Source: [Leptolyngbya] sp. JSC-1 (lineage in GTDB: Bacteria; Cyanobacteriota; Cyanobacteriia; Elainellales; Elainellaceae). From it: DNA of 64,000 bases. This document shows, piece by piece, positions 44,453 through 52,817 of the stretch. Position numbers and translations under genes: made by a program. The stretch lies in the NCBI GenBank assembly GCA_000733415.1, contig KL662191.1, positions 5,144,341 through 5,208,340 of the forward strand, written 5' to 3'. The notes under the pieces are model-generated. The model ran no database searches. It saw only the letters and a program-made list of their open reading frames with translations, and was not told the origin of the DNA. Within the stretch, counting starts at the first letter, position 1, and each line of letters starts with the position of its first letter.

Positions 44453-44595
44453 AATTCAACTGAATGTAAGAGATGCGATATCACTTACATCTAGTTTGAA
44501 TTAGAGGAGAAGTAATCGTAAGACAAAAACAGTAATCAGGTTGCAAAATTTAACGCAGTGTGTAACTAAGATGTGCTCGTGCGGAGTTGATTAGA

Positions 44596-44731
44596 GGATG
44601 TTTGAAAAGTCAAAATTGTTATTTGAACCAGCCCTCCTGCCCTCCAAATTTGGAGGTTGTGAGGTATAAAGTCCCCCAGAATTAGGGACTTAGAGGGCAA
44701 ATGCAATGAATTTTATACTTTTCAAACATCC
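44596..44731. mobile_element. MITE-like element, 136 bp
   Basis: Terminal arms ggatgtttgaaaagt (44596-44610) and acttttcaaacatcc (44717-44731) are exact 15-nt inverted copies. Inside are an inverted gccctcc/gagggc pair and aagtccccc/gaattaggg motifs. No coding capacity. The arms resemble termini of cyanobacterial insertion sequences, so it is probably a non-autonomous derivative. No clear target duplication. Confidence 0.8.
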
Positions 44732-44934
44732 GCTTAGCTAATCGTTATGGCCCTTACCCGTTGCTGTTGTTTGTGTCAGATTTCACTTGAGTTTGCGGTA
44801 AAAGAATAAAAATAAAGCGAAGGAGCTAATCCCTCGCTTGTGATTATTTGTTAGTAGATTAGACCGTTTCGCAAACGGATTACTGGTTAACAATCTGCCT
44901 GAACTAACCTTGCATCGCTTGCGGTGGCTTAACT

Positions 44935-45090
44935 CTAACCCAAATAGTTGGCTTCCGCTTCCAGCATCCGCACCAAATGCTCATCGCCTCTTGCCTTGGC
45001 TGCCTCTAAACGACGCTCCAAGTTTCTACGCAAGTTCGTGCGATGCAACTGTGCGGTTTCGGTCAAAATGCGCTGACGGTTTTTGTTCAT
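44935..45090 (-). CDS. pirA: Small PirA-like regulator (51 aa)
   Basis: A 51-residue product that begins MNKNRQRILTETAQLHRTNL and ends LVRMLEAEANYLG. It is a single basic-then-acidic helix pair with an EAAKARGDEHLVRMLEAE core. The size and pattern fit PirA, the small cyanobacterial PII-binding protein that tunes arginine synthesis (known from ssr0692 of Synechocystis). An NtcA consensus box lies 74 bases upstream of the start codon, which fits nitrogen control. The name is inferred from length, pattern and context; other small conserved proteins with similar helices cannot be excluded. Confidence 0.62.
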   Translation of the reverse strand: MNKNRQRILTETAQLHRTNLRRNLERRLEAAKARGDEHLVRMLEAEANYLG

Positions 45091-45163
45091 CTTGAACATC
45101 CTTATAAGCTACTCTGTGCTGTCTAGTAATTCTACAAACCAAATTAACATAAATCCTGAAATG

Positions 45164-45177
45164 GTAGTTTATGTTAC
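45164..45177 (-). promoter_or_regulatory. NtcA box (GTA-N8-TAC) upstream of pirA-like gene
   Basis: gta-gtttatgt-tac is a perfect GTAN8TAC palindrome. On the minus strand a TATGTT -10-like hexamer follows 12 bases later. That is closer than the usual 22 bases of NtcA-activated promoters, so the site would overlap the -35 zone and fits repression, as reported for pirA elsewhere. The Hlip gene lies on the other side, 35 bases away, and is read away from it. Confidence 0.65.
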
Positions 45178-45212
45178 AGAATAGTTATTAAGTTTTGTTC
45201 CGCTATGGTGAT

Positions 45213-45404
45213 CTAGCGCAGTCCCAGCCAGGTAAAGAAATCCTGGTGGGTGAACAATTCCAGAATCAACAGCGCCACAAACCCAATCATGGCAAAACGA
45301 CCGTTGATGATTTCGGCGTAACTCGTCCAGCCAAAAGCAGGTTGGGGTTGAATGACAGGTTGTTCTTGAGAGGTTGGTACAGAAGAGGTTTGATCAGACT
45401 TCAT
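45213..45404 (-). CDS. High-light-inducible protein (Hlip)
   Basis: A single-helix chlorophyll-binding protein of the thylakoid that protects photosystem assembly under stress. From the ATG at 45404 (MKSDQTSSVP) it has 63 residues; an ATG at 45449 would give 78 but the first 15 residues look non-native. The signature AEIINGRFAMIGFVALLI, with the Glu and Asn/Arg chlorophyll ligands, is at about residues 30-47. The pirA-like gene is next on the same strand. No Shine-Dalgarno is obvious. Confidence 0.93.
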   Translation of the reverse strand: MKSDQTSSVPTSQEQPVIQPQPAFGWTSYAEIINGRFAMIGFVALLILELFTHQDFFTWLGLR

Positions 45405-45459
45405 AGGATTTAGCTGCACAATTGGAACGGTGAACGGCAAAACTCGCAATCGCTCTACT

Positions 45460-47091
45460 TCAGATCTTATCTTTTGTTATGAGGAGCCATTCTTCGGCGG
45501 TGTCAATGATGCGATTTGGCGAAATTTCCAGGGCGATCAGAGTGGGACGATCAATCAGTAGGTAAGCTGTTTCATCTCTGTGCCATGCCCGCTTCAACTC
45601 CTGCTCTGAAGCTGGAATCACCTGCCGCTGACTATAGAAATTCAGCGACGGGCGGTTATAGGGATAGGACGTATAGATTGGTTTACCGGCAGGCGTATGA
45701 GTTTGAATCATGGCCGCCACCGGCTGGACTGGGTAGGACTCTGCCAACTCCCAGGCCCAATGGGGAGAAGCCATCAGCAGCAGCAGGGCCAAATAGGTAC
45801 CCCAAACCAAAATATTGATAAACTGCGGATTTTGCCGAGCGACCAGAAACGCAGCTACGCTGAACGTAGCGCCTGCGATCGCCAGAATCAAACCCAAATC
45901 GCTTTCTGCCGGAGCGGCCCAACCGGTAAAATAGGTTGCTCCCAGCCAACCCACAGCAGCTAAGACGCTGAAGCTAGCTAACCAGGCTGGAGAATAGGCA
46001 TCCGGCAGAAACTGCTGAACCCCAAGCTGCTTGCCCTGCTGCCACATCTCGGCCAGTTGGGCACCCACGATCAAAGCCAAGGCCGGAAACAGCGGCAAAA
46101 TGTACCACGGCAATTTAGTTGCCATCAGGGAAATGGCAATAAAGTAAACGCTGCCCCAAAGAATAGCCAGCTTGGCCCAACTCCAGTTGCGGTTGCTCCA
46201 GGCTAAGCGACAGCCTGCTGGGAGAAACAGAATCCACGGTGCAGCCTTCAGCAGCTCCAACAGGTAGTACCAGACGGGTGCACCATTTCCTTCCACATCG
46301 GTCCAGATGCGTTGCAGCGACTGGTCTACCAAGTTGTTACCCAAGAAAGCCTGGCCATAATGCAGCCATTGGGCACTATACCAAGCGATGGCCGGAACGC
46401 TGCCCAGTAAGATTCCCAACCACAGATAGGGCTGCTGGAGCAAGCGCGGCGTATCCCAGACCAAAAATAGCAGTGCAATGCTACCCAACAGCACCGCCAC
46501 TAGAACGCCTTTAGTGAGGCAGAGCAGGCCAAAGGCCAGTCCCGCTCCCAGCAAGTAGCCATAATGGCCCCGCGCCCGCAGCAAACACCAAATCAATAGG
46601 AGAAAGAAACACAGAATCGCTCCATCTAGCATGGCAAACCGGCCATTGCGCACCACCGTTAGCGAAGTCAGGTAAACTACCGTGGCAAACAGAACCGGCA
46701 ATCGTCCGTGAAACACAGCTCGACCAATTCCGTAAAACAGCGGCACGGACAGAATCGTGAAAACAGCGCTGGGCAAGCGAGCTGTCCATTCATTCACGCC
46801 TGCAATGCTGTACAGTCCAGCAATCAGCCAATGCACGAGGGGCGGTTTGTTGAAGTAGGGTTCGCCCCAGAGGGTTGGATGGAGCCAAGTCAAGGAACCT
46901 GCCGGAGCCTGCCAAATTTCACGGGCTACCTGGGCCACCAGTCCCTCGTCCCAGTCCTTGAGGGGGACATTACCTAAATTCAGCGTTAACAAAAGGGTCG
47001 CGGCCAGAGTCAACCCCAGCATCCACAAGCGGTCAACCGCGGCTTTATTTCGCCGCCACACAAAAGCAGGTTGCTCTACGTCACCGTTCAT
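45460..47091 (-). CDS. GT39-family membrane glycosyltransferase
   Basis: A 543-residue polytopic protein with about eleven hydrophobic segments. The first periplasmic loop carries KDWDEGLVAQVAREIW (about residues 46-61), the acidic motif of the ArnT/PMT (GT39) family, which transfers sugars from a polyprenyl-phosphate donor. Next are FNKPPLVHWL and NEWTARLPSAVF, standard for the family. The C-terminal soluble part has PIYTSYPYNRPSLNFYS. Acceptor unknown: lipid, protein or polysaccharide. Possibly an operon with the ABC permease upstream. Confidence 0.88.
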   Translation of the reverse strand: MNGDVEQPAFVWRRNKAAVDRLWMLGLTLAATLLLTLNLGNVPLKDWDEGLVAQVAREIWQAPAGSLTWLHPTLWGEPYFNKPPLVHWLIAGLYSIAGVNEWTARLPSAVFTILSVPLFYGIGRAVFHGRLPVLFATVVYLTSLTVVRNGRFAMLDGAILCFFLLLIWCLLRARGHYGYLLGAGLAFGLLCLTKGVLVAVLLGSIALLFLVWDTPRLLQQPYLWLGILLGSVPAIAWYSAQWLHYGQAFLGNNLVDQSLQRIWTDVEGNGAPVWYYLLELLKAAPWILFLPAGCRLAWSNRNWSWAKLAILWGSVYFIAISLMATKLPWYILPLFPALALIVGAQLAEMWQQGKQLGVQQFLPDAYSPAWLASFSVLAAVGWLGATYFTGWAAPAESDLGLILAIAGATFSVAAFLVARQNPQFINILVWGTYLALLLLMASPHWAWELAESYPVQPVAAMIQTHTPAGKPIYTSYPYNRPSLNFYSQRQVIPASEQELKRAWHRDETAYLLIDRPTLIALEISPNRIIDTAEEWLLITKDKI

Positions 47092-47149
47092 TGCTGTTTA
47101 TCCCGTCGTCTCCACGTTCATTCGCTCAATCGCATTGATTGGATTAGGT

Positions 47150-48031
47150 TTAGGACTCCTCTTGGGTAAGCCGCAGCTGGACATAGACCAGCATCAGCGT
47201 AATGCCTAACAGCAGGGTTGTCACTGCCGCGGCATAGCCCAGATCAAACTGAGCGAAAGCTTGATTGTAGATGTAAAACACGAGCAGGTTCGTCGAATTT
47301 AGCGGTCCGCCGCCCGTCATGACATAGGGCTGCTCGAAGCTGCGAAGAGTAAAAATCACGGTGGTGATAGTAGCAAACACAAGAGTGGGACGCAATCCGG
47401 GTAGGGTAATGTAGCGGAACTGCTGCCAAGTATTAGCGCCATCGAGAGCGGCAGCTTCGTAACGACTAGTGGGAATGGTCTGCAGGCCAGCTAGAAATAC
47501 CACTAAGTTAAAGCCAAGCTGTTTCCAAATACTGAACAAAATCAGCACCGGCATGGCCCAAGTGGGATCGCCCAGCCAAGCAATCGGAGTAATCCCAAGC
47601 CGAGCCAGTAGCGCATTGACTACGCCATCGGTTTGAAACAGCCAGCGGAAACCCAAACCCACCGCTACCAGCGAAGTAATCGATGGAATGAAGTAAGCGG
47701 TTCGCAGAAACGCCCGCAGTGCCACGGTGCGATCCAGCAGGACTGCCAGTGCGAGCGGAATTACGAGACTAGGGATGACGGTAGCCACCGTGAAGTAAAT
47801 CGTATTGCTCACCACTTGCCAAAACTCTGGATCGGTGAACAAACGGCTGTAGTTTTTCAGCCCCACCCAATGCACGCCAGCGCGAGTAAAGCTGCCGCTC
47901 GTAAAGCTGAGGTAGCCCAGGTAGGCCATCGGGTAGAGCACAAAAACGCTGAGCAGAATCAGGGCAGGTGCCAGAAACAGCCAAGCCAACAATGTGTCAC
48001 GAGAGAGAGGGGCAGGAGTGGCCAATTTCAT
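47150..48031 (-). CDS. ABC transporter permease, sugar type
   Basis: A 293-residue permease with six TM segments. The EAA loop EAAALDGANTWQQFRYITLP (about residues 190-209) docks the ATPase. N-terminus LLAWLFLAPALILLSVF and the family pattern place it with MalF/UgpA/GgtC-type permeases. The partner permease, binding protein and ATPase are not in this window. The GT39 gene follows with a 58-base gap. Confidence 0.9.
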   Translation of the reverse strand: MKLATPAPLSRDTLLAWLFLAPALILLSVFVLYPMAYLGYLSFTSGSFTRAGVHWVGLKNYSRLFTDPEFWQVVSNTIYFTVATVIPSLVIPLALAVLLDRTVALRAFLRTAYFIPSITSLVAVGLGFRWLFQTDGVVNALLARLGITPIAWLGDPTWAMPVLILFSIWKQLGFNLVVFLAGLQTIPTSRYEAAALDGANTWQQFRYITLPGLRPTLVFATITTVIFTLRSFEQPYVMTGGGPLNSTNLLVFYIYNQAFAQFDLGYAAAVTTLLLGITLMLVYVQLRLTQEES

Positions 48032-48247
48032 TCAACTTGAGACAATGCCTTAATCAATAGCAGTGTAGCGGTATCAGTGCAGGGCAGTAGCTGATCTGGG
48101 ATTATTTCCGTTGGTTTGGGCAGAATCTTGATAAGTCGGAACAGATGCCTGGACTGAGCAAGCATCAGATGAGCAGTGACAATAGACGCTAAGTCGGACG
48201 AGAAGCTCTAAACTAAAATGAAGCAACCCAAGACCGCAAGTCATCCT

Positions 48248-48545
48248 ATGGCAGCCCGGCAACCTCGATATAGCAAAGAAGAATTTGCTTTCCTAACGGA
48301 ACGGCAGAGCCGAACGACGCGGCAAAGAAATCTATGAAGCGCAAGTCCGAGTGCAAGTCGAGGAGGGTAATCATGGCAAGATCGTGGCGATTGATATCGA
48401 AACTGGAGCTTTTGAGGTTGCTAATGATAGCCTGACTGCTGCTAAGCAATTGCTGAAACGTTATCCTAACGCGCAGATATTTGGTATTCGGATCGGCTAT
48501 CCTGCTGTTCACCGCTTCGATTTTCACTCTCCTACGGCACCATGA
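48248..48545 (+). pseudogene. Frameshifted small protein of a two-gene unit
   Basis: The start MAARQPRYSKEEFA is open to a stop at 48336-48338. In the +1 frame the remainder continues RGKEIYEAQVRVQVEEGN through IDIETGAFEVANDSL and AKQLLKRYPNAQIFGIRIGY to TGA at 48543-48545. A 28-base insertion after EEFA explains the shift. The layout matches a small cyanobacterial protein found upstream of a retropepsin-like gene. The next ATG overlaps its stop, as in a coupled pair. Confidence 0.6.
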
Positions 48546-48691
48546 TTGTTGGCAGCGTAAATCCGCAGCGAGAAGCAGTCGTGCAATTAGCAGTGTTGGG
48601 TGAAAATCAGCAACGCCAAGGGATTAAAGCAATTATCAACACTGGGTATACTGGCTTTCTAACTTTGCCTTCGCCATCATCACGAGTTTGA
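48542..48691 (+). pseudogene. Truncated retropepsin-like protease fragment
   Basis: 49 codons starting MIVGSVNPQREAVVQLAVLG and reaching AIINTGYTGFLTLP, then a stop. This is the first strand and active-site loop of clan AA aspartic proteases. The catalytic D-T-G appears as N-T-G, and the rest of the domain is missing. The ATG overlaps the stop of the preceding frame (ATGA). Confidence 0.6.
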
Positions 48692-48863
48692 GCCTAACTT
48701 GGTATATGCAACAGGCGGGGATTTTAGGCGATTGCAGCATTGCCTTGAATAGTGAAGCTCGAATCCGATCAGGAAACACCTGTTCAAACACGCCAATCAC
48801 TGCCTGCAAAATGTGATTAACCATTCCGTGTTCCGTGGGGTGAGCCAACGTGATTGGGTTCAT
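48636..48863 (-). pseudogene. Nucleotidyltransferase-like N-terminal fragment
   Basis: A 75-residue frame whose first half, LAHPTEHGMVNHILQAVIGV, then FEQVFPDRIRA, looks like the start of a MNT-type nucleotidyltransferase. The GSxxxxxAxxxSDxD motif that should follow is absent, and the second half looks random. It overlaps the protease fragment on the other strand, so one of the two, or both, is non-functional. Confidence 0.35.
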
Positions 48864-48985
48864 TACAGATTCAAAGATTGCTAATCCTTATCGCTAGCTT
48901 ACCGAAGCTGTGAGCCATCTACATCGCTCAACCGGATTCAATGGCATCATAGGAAAGCATTACACGCACCTACCCAAATCCGACG

Positions 48986-49663
48986 ATGTCAGAGTCAGTT
49001 GCCGCCCAAGACTATTTCAGCACTCCTGCCAGTTTGGTTTATCCCGATGTTGTGCCTTCCGGTGATACCTCCTCAGCACCGTTGAAGCTGGGGCTAATGG
49101 CTTCTGGTAGTGGCAGTAACGTCGAAGCGATTGCGAGCGCGATTGCCGCTGGTAAACTGAATGCCCAAATTCAGGTCGTGGTTTACAACAATCCCGATGC
49201 CACCGTGGCCGCCCGTGCCGATCGGTTAAGGTTGACCAAAATGCTGCTGAATCATCGTCATTTTGCTAGCCGCGAAGCGCTTGATCAGGCGATTGCCGAA
49301 ACCATGCGGCAGCATCAGGTCGAGTGGGTCATCATGGCGGGCTGGATGCGGATCGTGACGCAAGTTCTAATCGATGCGTATCCTAATCGGATTCTCAATA
49401 TTCATCCCAGTTTGCTGCCGAGCTTTCCCGGTGCCCGTGCGATCGAGCAAGCGCTGCAAGCAGGTGTCAAAATTACCGGCTGCACGGTTCATTATGTCGA
49501 GCTAAAAGTAGACAGCGGCCCGATTATCGTTCAAGCTGCCGTTCCCGTATTGCCCGACGATACTCCCGAAACCCTGCATCAGCGGATTCAGGTGCAGGAG
49601 CACCGCATTTACCCAATGGCGATTGCTTTAGCGGCAGGGCAGGCAGAGGCAGCAGGGAGTTAA
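48986..49663 (+). CDS. purN: Phosphoribosylglycinamide formyltransferase
   Basis: Third step of purine synthesis: transfers formyl from formyl-THF to GAR. The 225-residue protein has the substrate loop LGLMASGSGSNVEAIA (about residues 31-46), the catalytic Asn-His-Asp set with NIHPSLLPSFPG (about 137-148) and GCTVHYVELKVDSGPII (about 163-179). The N-terminal 28 residues are an extension. The stop codons of purN and map overlap. Confidence 0.96.
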   Translation: MSESVAAQDYFSTPASLVYPDVVPSGDTSSAPLKLGLMASGSGSNVEAIASAIAAGKLNAQIQVVVYNNPDATVAARADRLRLTKMLLNHRHFASREALDQAIAETMRQHQVEWVIMAGWMRIVTQVLIDAYPNRILNIHPSLLPSFPGARAIEQALQAGVKITGCTVHYVELKVDSGPIIVQAAVPVLPDDTPETLHQRIQVQEHRIYPMAIALAAGQAEAAGS

Positions 49664-50484
49664 ACCCGCGAGCGGTCGGTCAAAATTTCGTAGCTGTCTT
49701 CGGTGACGAGTACGGTGTGTTCGAACTGAGCCGAGAGCGAGCGATCTACGGTCACCACGGTCCAGCGGTCGGAGAGAGTGCGGGTATGTTTGGAGCCAGC
49801 GTTGAGAATTGGCTCAATTGCTAGGGTCATGCCCGCTTTGAGTCGGACATTGGGCAATTCATGCGTGCGGAAGTTAAACACCGAGGGTTCTTCGTGCAAA
49901 TTCCGACCGACGCCATGTCCGGTAAACTCTTCCACGATTTTGAAACCGTTGGCTTCGGCATGATCTTGGATCGCGCCCGCAATATCCAACAGGCACTTAC
50001 CGGCTTTGACCTGCTCAATTCCTTTGAATAGCGTTTCTTCGGCCACCCGAATCAGCTTGGCGGCGGCTGGGTTCACCTCACCGACGGCAATTGTAATGCA
50101 GGAATCACCGTGAAAGCCTTCGTAGTAGGCACCCGTATCCACCTTGAGCACATCACCTCGGCGGATCACTTTCTTGCGGCTGGGAATGCCGTGGACCACT
50201 TCTTCATTGATGCAGGCGCAAATCGAAGCTGGAAAGCCGTGATAGCCTTTGAAGCTGGGGGTGGCTCCCATCTCACGAATTCGTTTTTCGGCATAGGCAT
50301 CGAGGTCAGTGGTAGTCATGCCGGGTTCTACTAACGCCTCAATTTCCTTTAGCACAGTGGCGACAATGGCGGTAGAGCGCCGCATAATTTCAATTTCTTG
50401 AGGCGATTTAATTTCAACACCGCGTCGCTGCCGTTTGACACGAGGAGCCGGAGATTTCGGTAACAGGTTTGTGAGGATATTCAT
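49660..50484 (-). CDS. map: Methionine aminopeptidase, type I
   Basis: Removes the initiator Met co-translationally. The 274-residue enzyme has a short basic N-terminal extension (residues 1-22), then the pita-bread fold. The metal ligands are seen in DTGAYYEGFHGDSC (two Asp, about residues 115-126), in GHGVGRNLHEEP (His, about 189) and in the two Glu of AIEPILNAG and FEHTVLVTE. Convergent with purN. Confidence 0.96.
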   Translation of the reverse strand: MNILTNLLPKSPAPRVKRQRRGVEIKSPQEIEIMRRSTAIVATVLKEIEALVEPGMTTTDLDAYAEKRIREMGATPSFKGYHGFPASICACINEEVVHGIPSRKKVIRRGDVLKVDTGAYYEGFHGDSCITIAVGEVNPAAAKLIRVAEETLFKGIEQVKAGKCLLDIAGAIQDHAEANGFKIVEEFTGHGVGRNLHEEPSVFNFRTHELPNVRLKAGMTLAIEPILNAGSKHTRTLSDRWTVVTVDRSLSAQFEHTVLVTEDSYEILTDRSRV

Positions 50485-50563
50485 GCAAGAACCCAGAGTG
50501 TGAAGCGCTAGTTTTGAGGCACCTTGTCTATCCTATCAACTTCTTTACCCTGCAAGGCTGCAC

Positions 50564-51364
50564 TTACCAATGGGGTAGGCTGGCCGGGTGGGGTTGTTCC
50601 AGTGGACGATGCTCTAGCTGACAATAGGGACGGGTATAACAGAGGGGCCGTTCCAAGGCGTGTCGTTCCAGAAAGTCCTGATCGTTCATCACCGCTTCGG
50701 TAGAGCCATCGTAGACAATTTCTCCTTGACTCAGCACAATCGTGCGGCTGCATAAATCTAAAGCTAAATCCAGATCGTGAGTAGCAACGAGTTGGGTCAG
50801 CGGTAAATTCTGCAGCAAATAAATGAGTTGACGCCGCGAGCGTGGATCTAGCTGGGCCGTGGGTTCATCCAAAACCAAAACCTGCGGCTGCATGGCGAGC
50901 ACACCGGCAATGGCGACCCGCTTTTTTTCGCCACCGGATAGGTTACTGGCGTTCCGACTGGCATAGTGTTCTGGGTTTAGACCGACAGCATACATGGCAT
51001 GTTCAGCCCGATGCGCCAATGCTGCACCGCTCAAACCCTGATTGCGAGGACCGAAGGTGATATCTTCCCAAACGGTCGGCATGAAGATTTGATCGTCTGG
51101 GTTCTGAAACACTAGCCCGACAAAATTGCGCACAGCTTTTAAGTGACGCGGTTCGACCGGCAGTTCACCCACAATAATTTCGCCGGTTTGGGGCAGCAAA
51201 ATCCCGTTAAAGTGCAGCAGCAGCGTTGATTTCCCAGAGCCATTGGCTCCAACAATGGCAATTTTCTCACTGGCGTGAATCGATAGATTAATGTTTCTAA
51301 GCGCCTCGGTCCCATCGGGATAGGCGTAACTCAGGTGGGTGATGGTAATGGGGTTGTGATGCAT
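50564..51364 (-). CDS. cbiO: ECF transporter ATPase CbiO
   Basis: A 266-residue ABC ATPase that powers cobalt or nickel import. P-loop GANGSGKSTL (about residues 38-47), Q-loop GLVFQNPDDQIF, signature NLSGGEKKRVAIAG (about 140-153), Walker B VLVLDEPTAQLDP and H-loop THDLDL. The last gene of cbiM-N-Q-O; cbiQ is 31 bases upstream. The C-terminal 30 residues are not conserved. Confidence 0.95.
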   Translation of the reverse strand: MHHNPITITHLSYAYPDGTEALRNINLSIHASEKIAIVGANGSGKSTLLLHFNGILLPQTGEIIVGELPVEPRHLKAVRNFVGLVFQNPDDQIFMPTVWEDITFGPRNQGLSGAALAHRAEHAMYAVGLNPEHYASRNASNLSGGEKKRVAIAGVLAMQPQVLVLDEPTAQLDPRSRRQLIYLLQNLPLTQLVATHDLDLALDLCSRTIVLSQGEIVYDGSTEAVMNDQDFLERHALERPLCYTRPYCQLEHRPLEQPHPASLPHW

Positions 51365-51395
51365 CGAATATCGAGACCGTAAAACGAACCAAACT

Positions 51396-52178
51396 CTAGA
51401 ACCACAAATAAACCGCTTGTCCTAACAGCAATAGCAGCGTCATCAGGGTGAGGGCAATCCTGTCTTGGCGGCTGGCGGCAGTCACTTCAGCCCCGGGGGG
51501 AAGCCCGGTATAGCCGCGAGCCAGCATCGCTTGGTGAATCCGTTCGCCGCGTTCGTAGGTGCGAATAAATAATCCCCCAATCATGTTGCCAACCACGAGC
51601 CGCTGTTGCCGAGAGCCGCTAGTGAGATTGCGAGATGCTGCTGCCCGCCGCATCGTGTTAAACTCTTCGACCAAAACGCCAATATAGCGATACATCGCCG
51701 CGAAAATTGCCACGAGTAGCGGGGGAGTTCTAAGGGCAGCTAGGGCATGCAGCAGCGCTGGAACCGAGGTCGTCAGCACTAATAAATTCAGCATCAGCAA
51801 ACACATCAACGCTTTTGTTGCCACACTGCCCAATACCATCAGCCCCACCGTGGTAATCTGTAGCCCTTGCCAACGCCAGAGAACGGTACCTCCCTGCCGA
51901 AACAACGTCCCTAGCAGGACTACGGCAATAAAGGTAAATTCTGTTGCCACCCGACGTAATAGGATCGGTAACGTGATGCGGCTCAATCCCATCAGGATTG
52001 CCAGCCCCAAAGCGTAAATCGCCCAAGTCCACCAGCGACCCTGGGGTGTTAAAGCGGTTGCAAACACGAACAGTAGCGCACAAAGCAGGCGAGTACGCGG
52101 AGCTAGCTGATGCCAGGGTGAGGAGCGCTGACTATCTGCATCTAGCTGGAAGGCACCGATGTGCAAAAGCATGGGCAA
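51396..52178 (-). CDS. cbiQ: ECF transporter transmembrane subunit CbiQ
   Basis: A 260-residue membrane protein with about six helices that couples CbiO to the CbiM substrate subunit. The Ala-Arg-Gly signatures are visible in AAASRNL and LARGYTG (about residues 186-225), which contact the ATPase. Start at the ATG at 52178 with another ATG two codons later. The CbiN-like gene lies upstream. Confidence 0.94.
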   Translation of the reverse strand: MPMLLHIGAFQLDADSQRSSPWHQLAPRTRLLCALLFVFATALTPQGRWWTWAIYALGLAILMGLSRITLPILLRRVATEFTFIAVVLLGTLFRQGGTVLWRWQGLQITTVGLMVLGSVATKALMCLLMLNLLVLTTSVPALLHALAALRTPPLLVAIFAAMYRYIGVLVEEFNTMRRAAASRNLTSGSRQQRLVVGNMIGGLFIRTYERGERIHQAMLARGYTGLPPGAEVTAASRQDRIALTLMTLLLLLGQAVYLWF

Positions 52179-52390
52179 CGCTCCAAGGTTGTCTCAGGGA
52201 GGATCAGAGAAACAAACAGAAATCAAATTGAAATCAATGAACTGCCACATTTGGCGGCATGGCTGCCGGTTACCCGCTGAGAAGCATCCACCTCCGAGAG
52301 ATTGAGTTCCTATTGAATATACGGTTGAATGCGGAAGTTGGTCTGGATAATCGCAATCACCTGCTTTTGACTTCTGCCTTCTCCCAACCC

Positions 52391-52762
52391 TCAGCGTGGA
52401 AGCTGGTCTGGATAATCGCGATCAGACAGGGTTGTATCCGAACTTCTGCCTTTGACGAAAAGTTTGCCTGCTCCCCACGCCAATCCAAAGGTCACCAGTG
52501 TACCGATCAAGCCAGCGATAGGAGTGGCAATGCCTTCGGGTGCGCCCCGCAAAGCGTACTCCTCAAAAATGTTGTAAAAGGGTAGCCTTTGTGCCGGGGC
52601 ATCTTCTGTTGCTTTGGTGTCGAACCCATGATCTTGAGCCACCCGATCGAGGCCATCGGGATCCGAACTGGCAAAAGGAGAAAGTAAGACAGCAACCAAA
52701 AGCGCGATTCCTAATCCAGTGATCACAAAGGCGCGGTTTCGAGTCTGGGCAGATCTATTCAT
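52391..52762 (-). CDS. cbiN: CbiN-like PDGLE-domain protein
   Basis: A 123-residue protein with two TM helices (ALLVAVLLSPFASSD region and LIGTLVTFGLAWGAGKLF) flanking a loop that contains DPDGLDRVAQDHGF. The PDGLE-type motif identifies the small membrane component of the cobalt or nickel ECF transporter (CbiN/CbiL class). It sits between cbiM and cbiQ, as expected. Confidence 0.85.
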   Translation of the reverse strand: MNRSAQTRNRAFVITGLGIALLVAVLLSPFASSDPDGLDRVAQDHGFDTKATEDAPAQRLPFYNIFEEYALRGAPEGIATPIAGLIGTLVTFGLAWGAGKLFVKGRSSDTTLSDRDYPDQLPR

Positions 52763-52817
52763 AACGATAATTCCTTTGATTCCTTTCGATGCTTGCTTAT
52801 AGTCCAGGTTAGTGATT

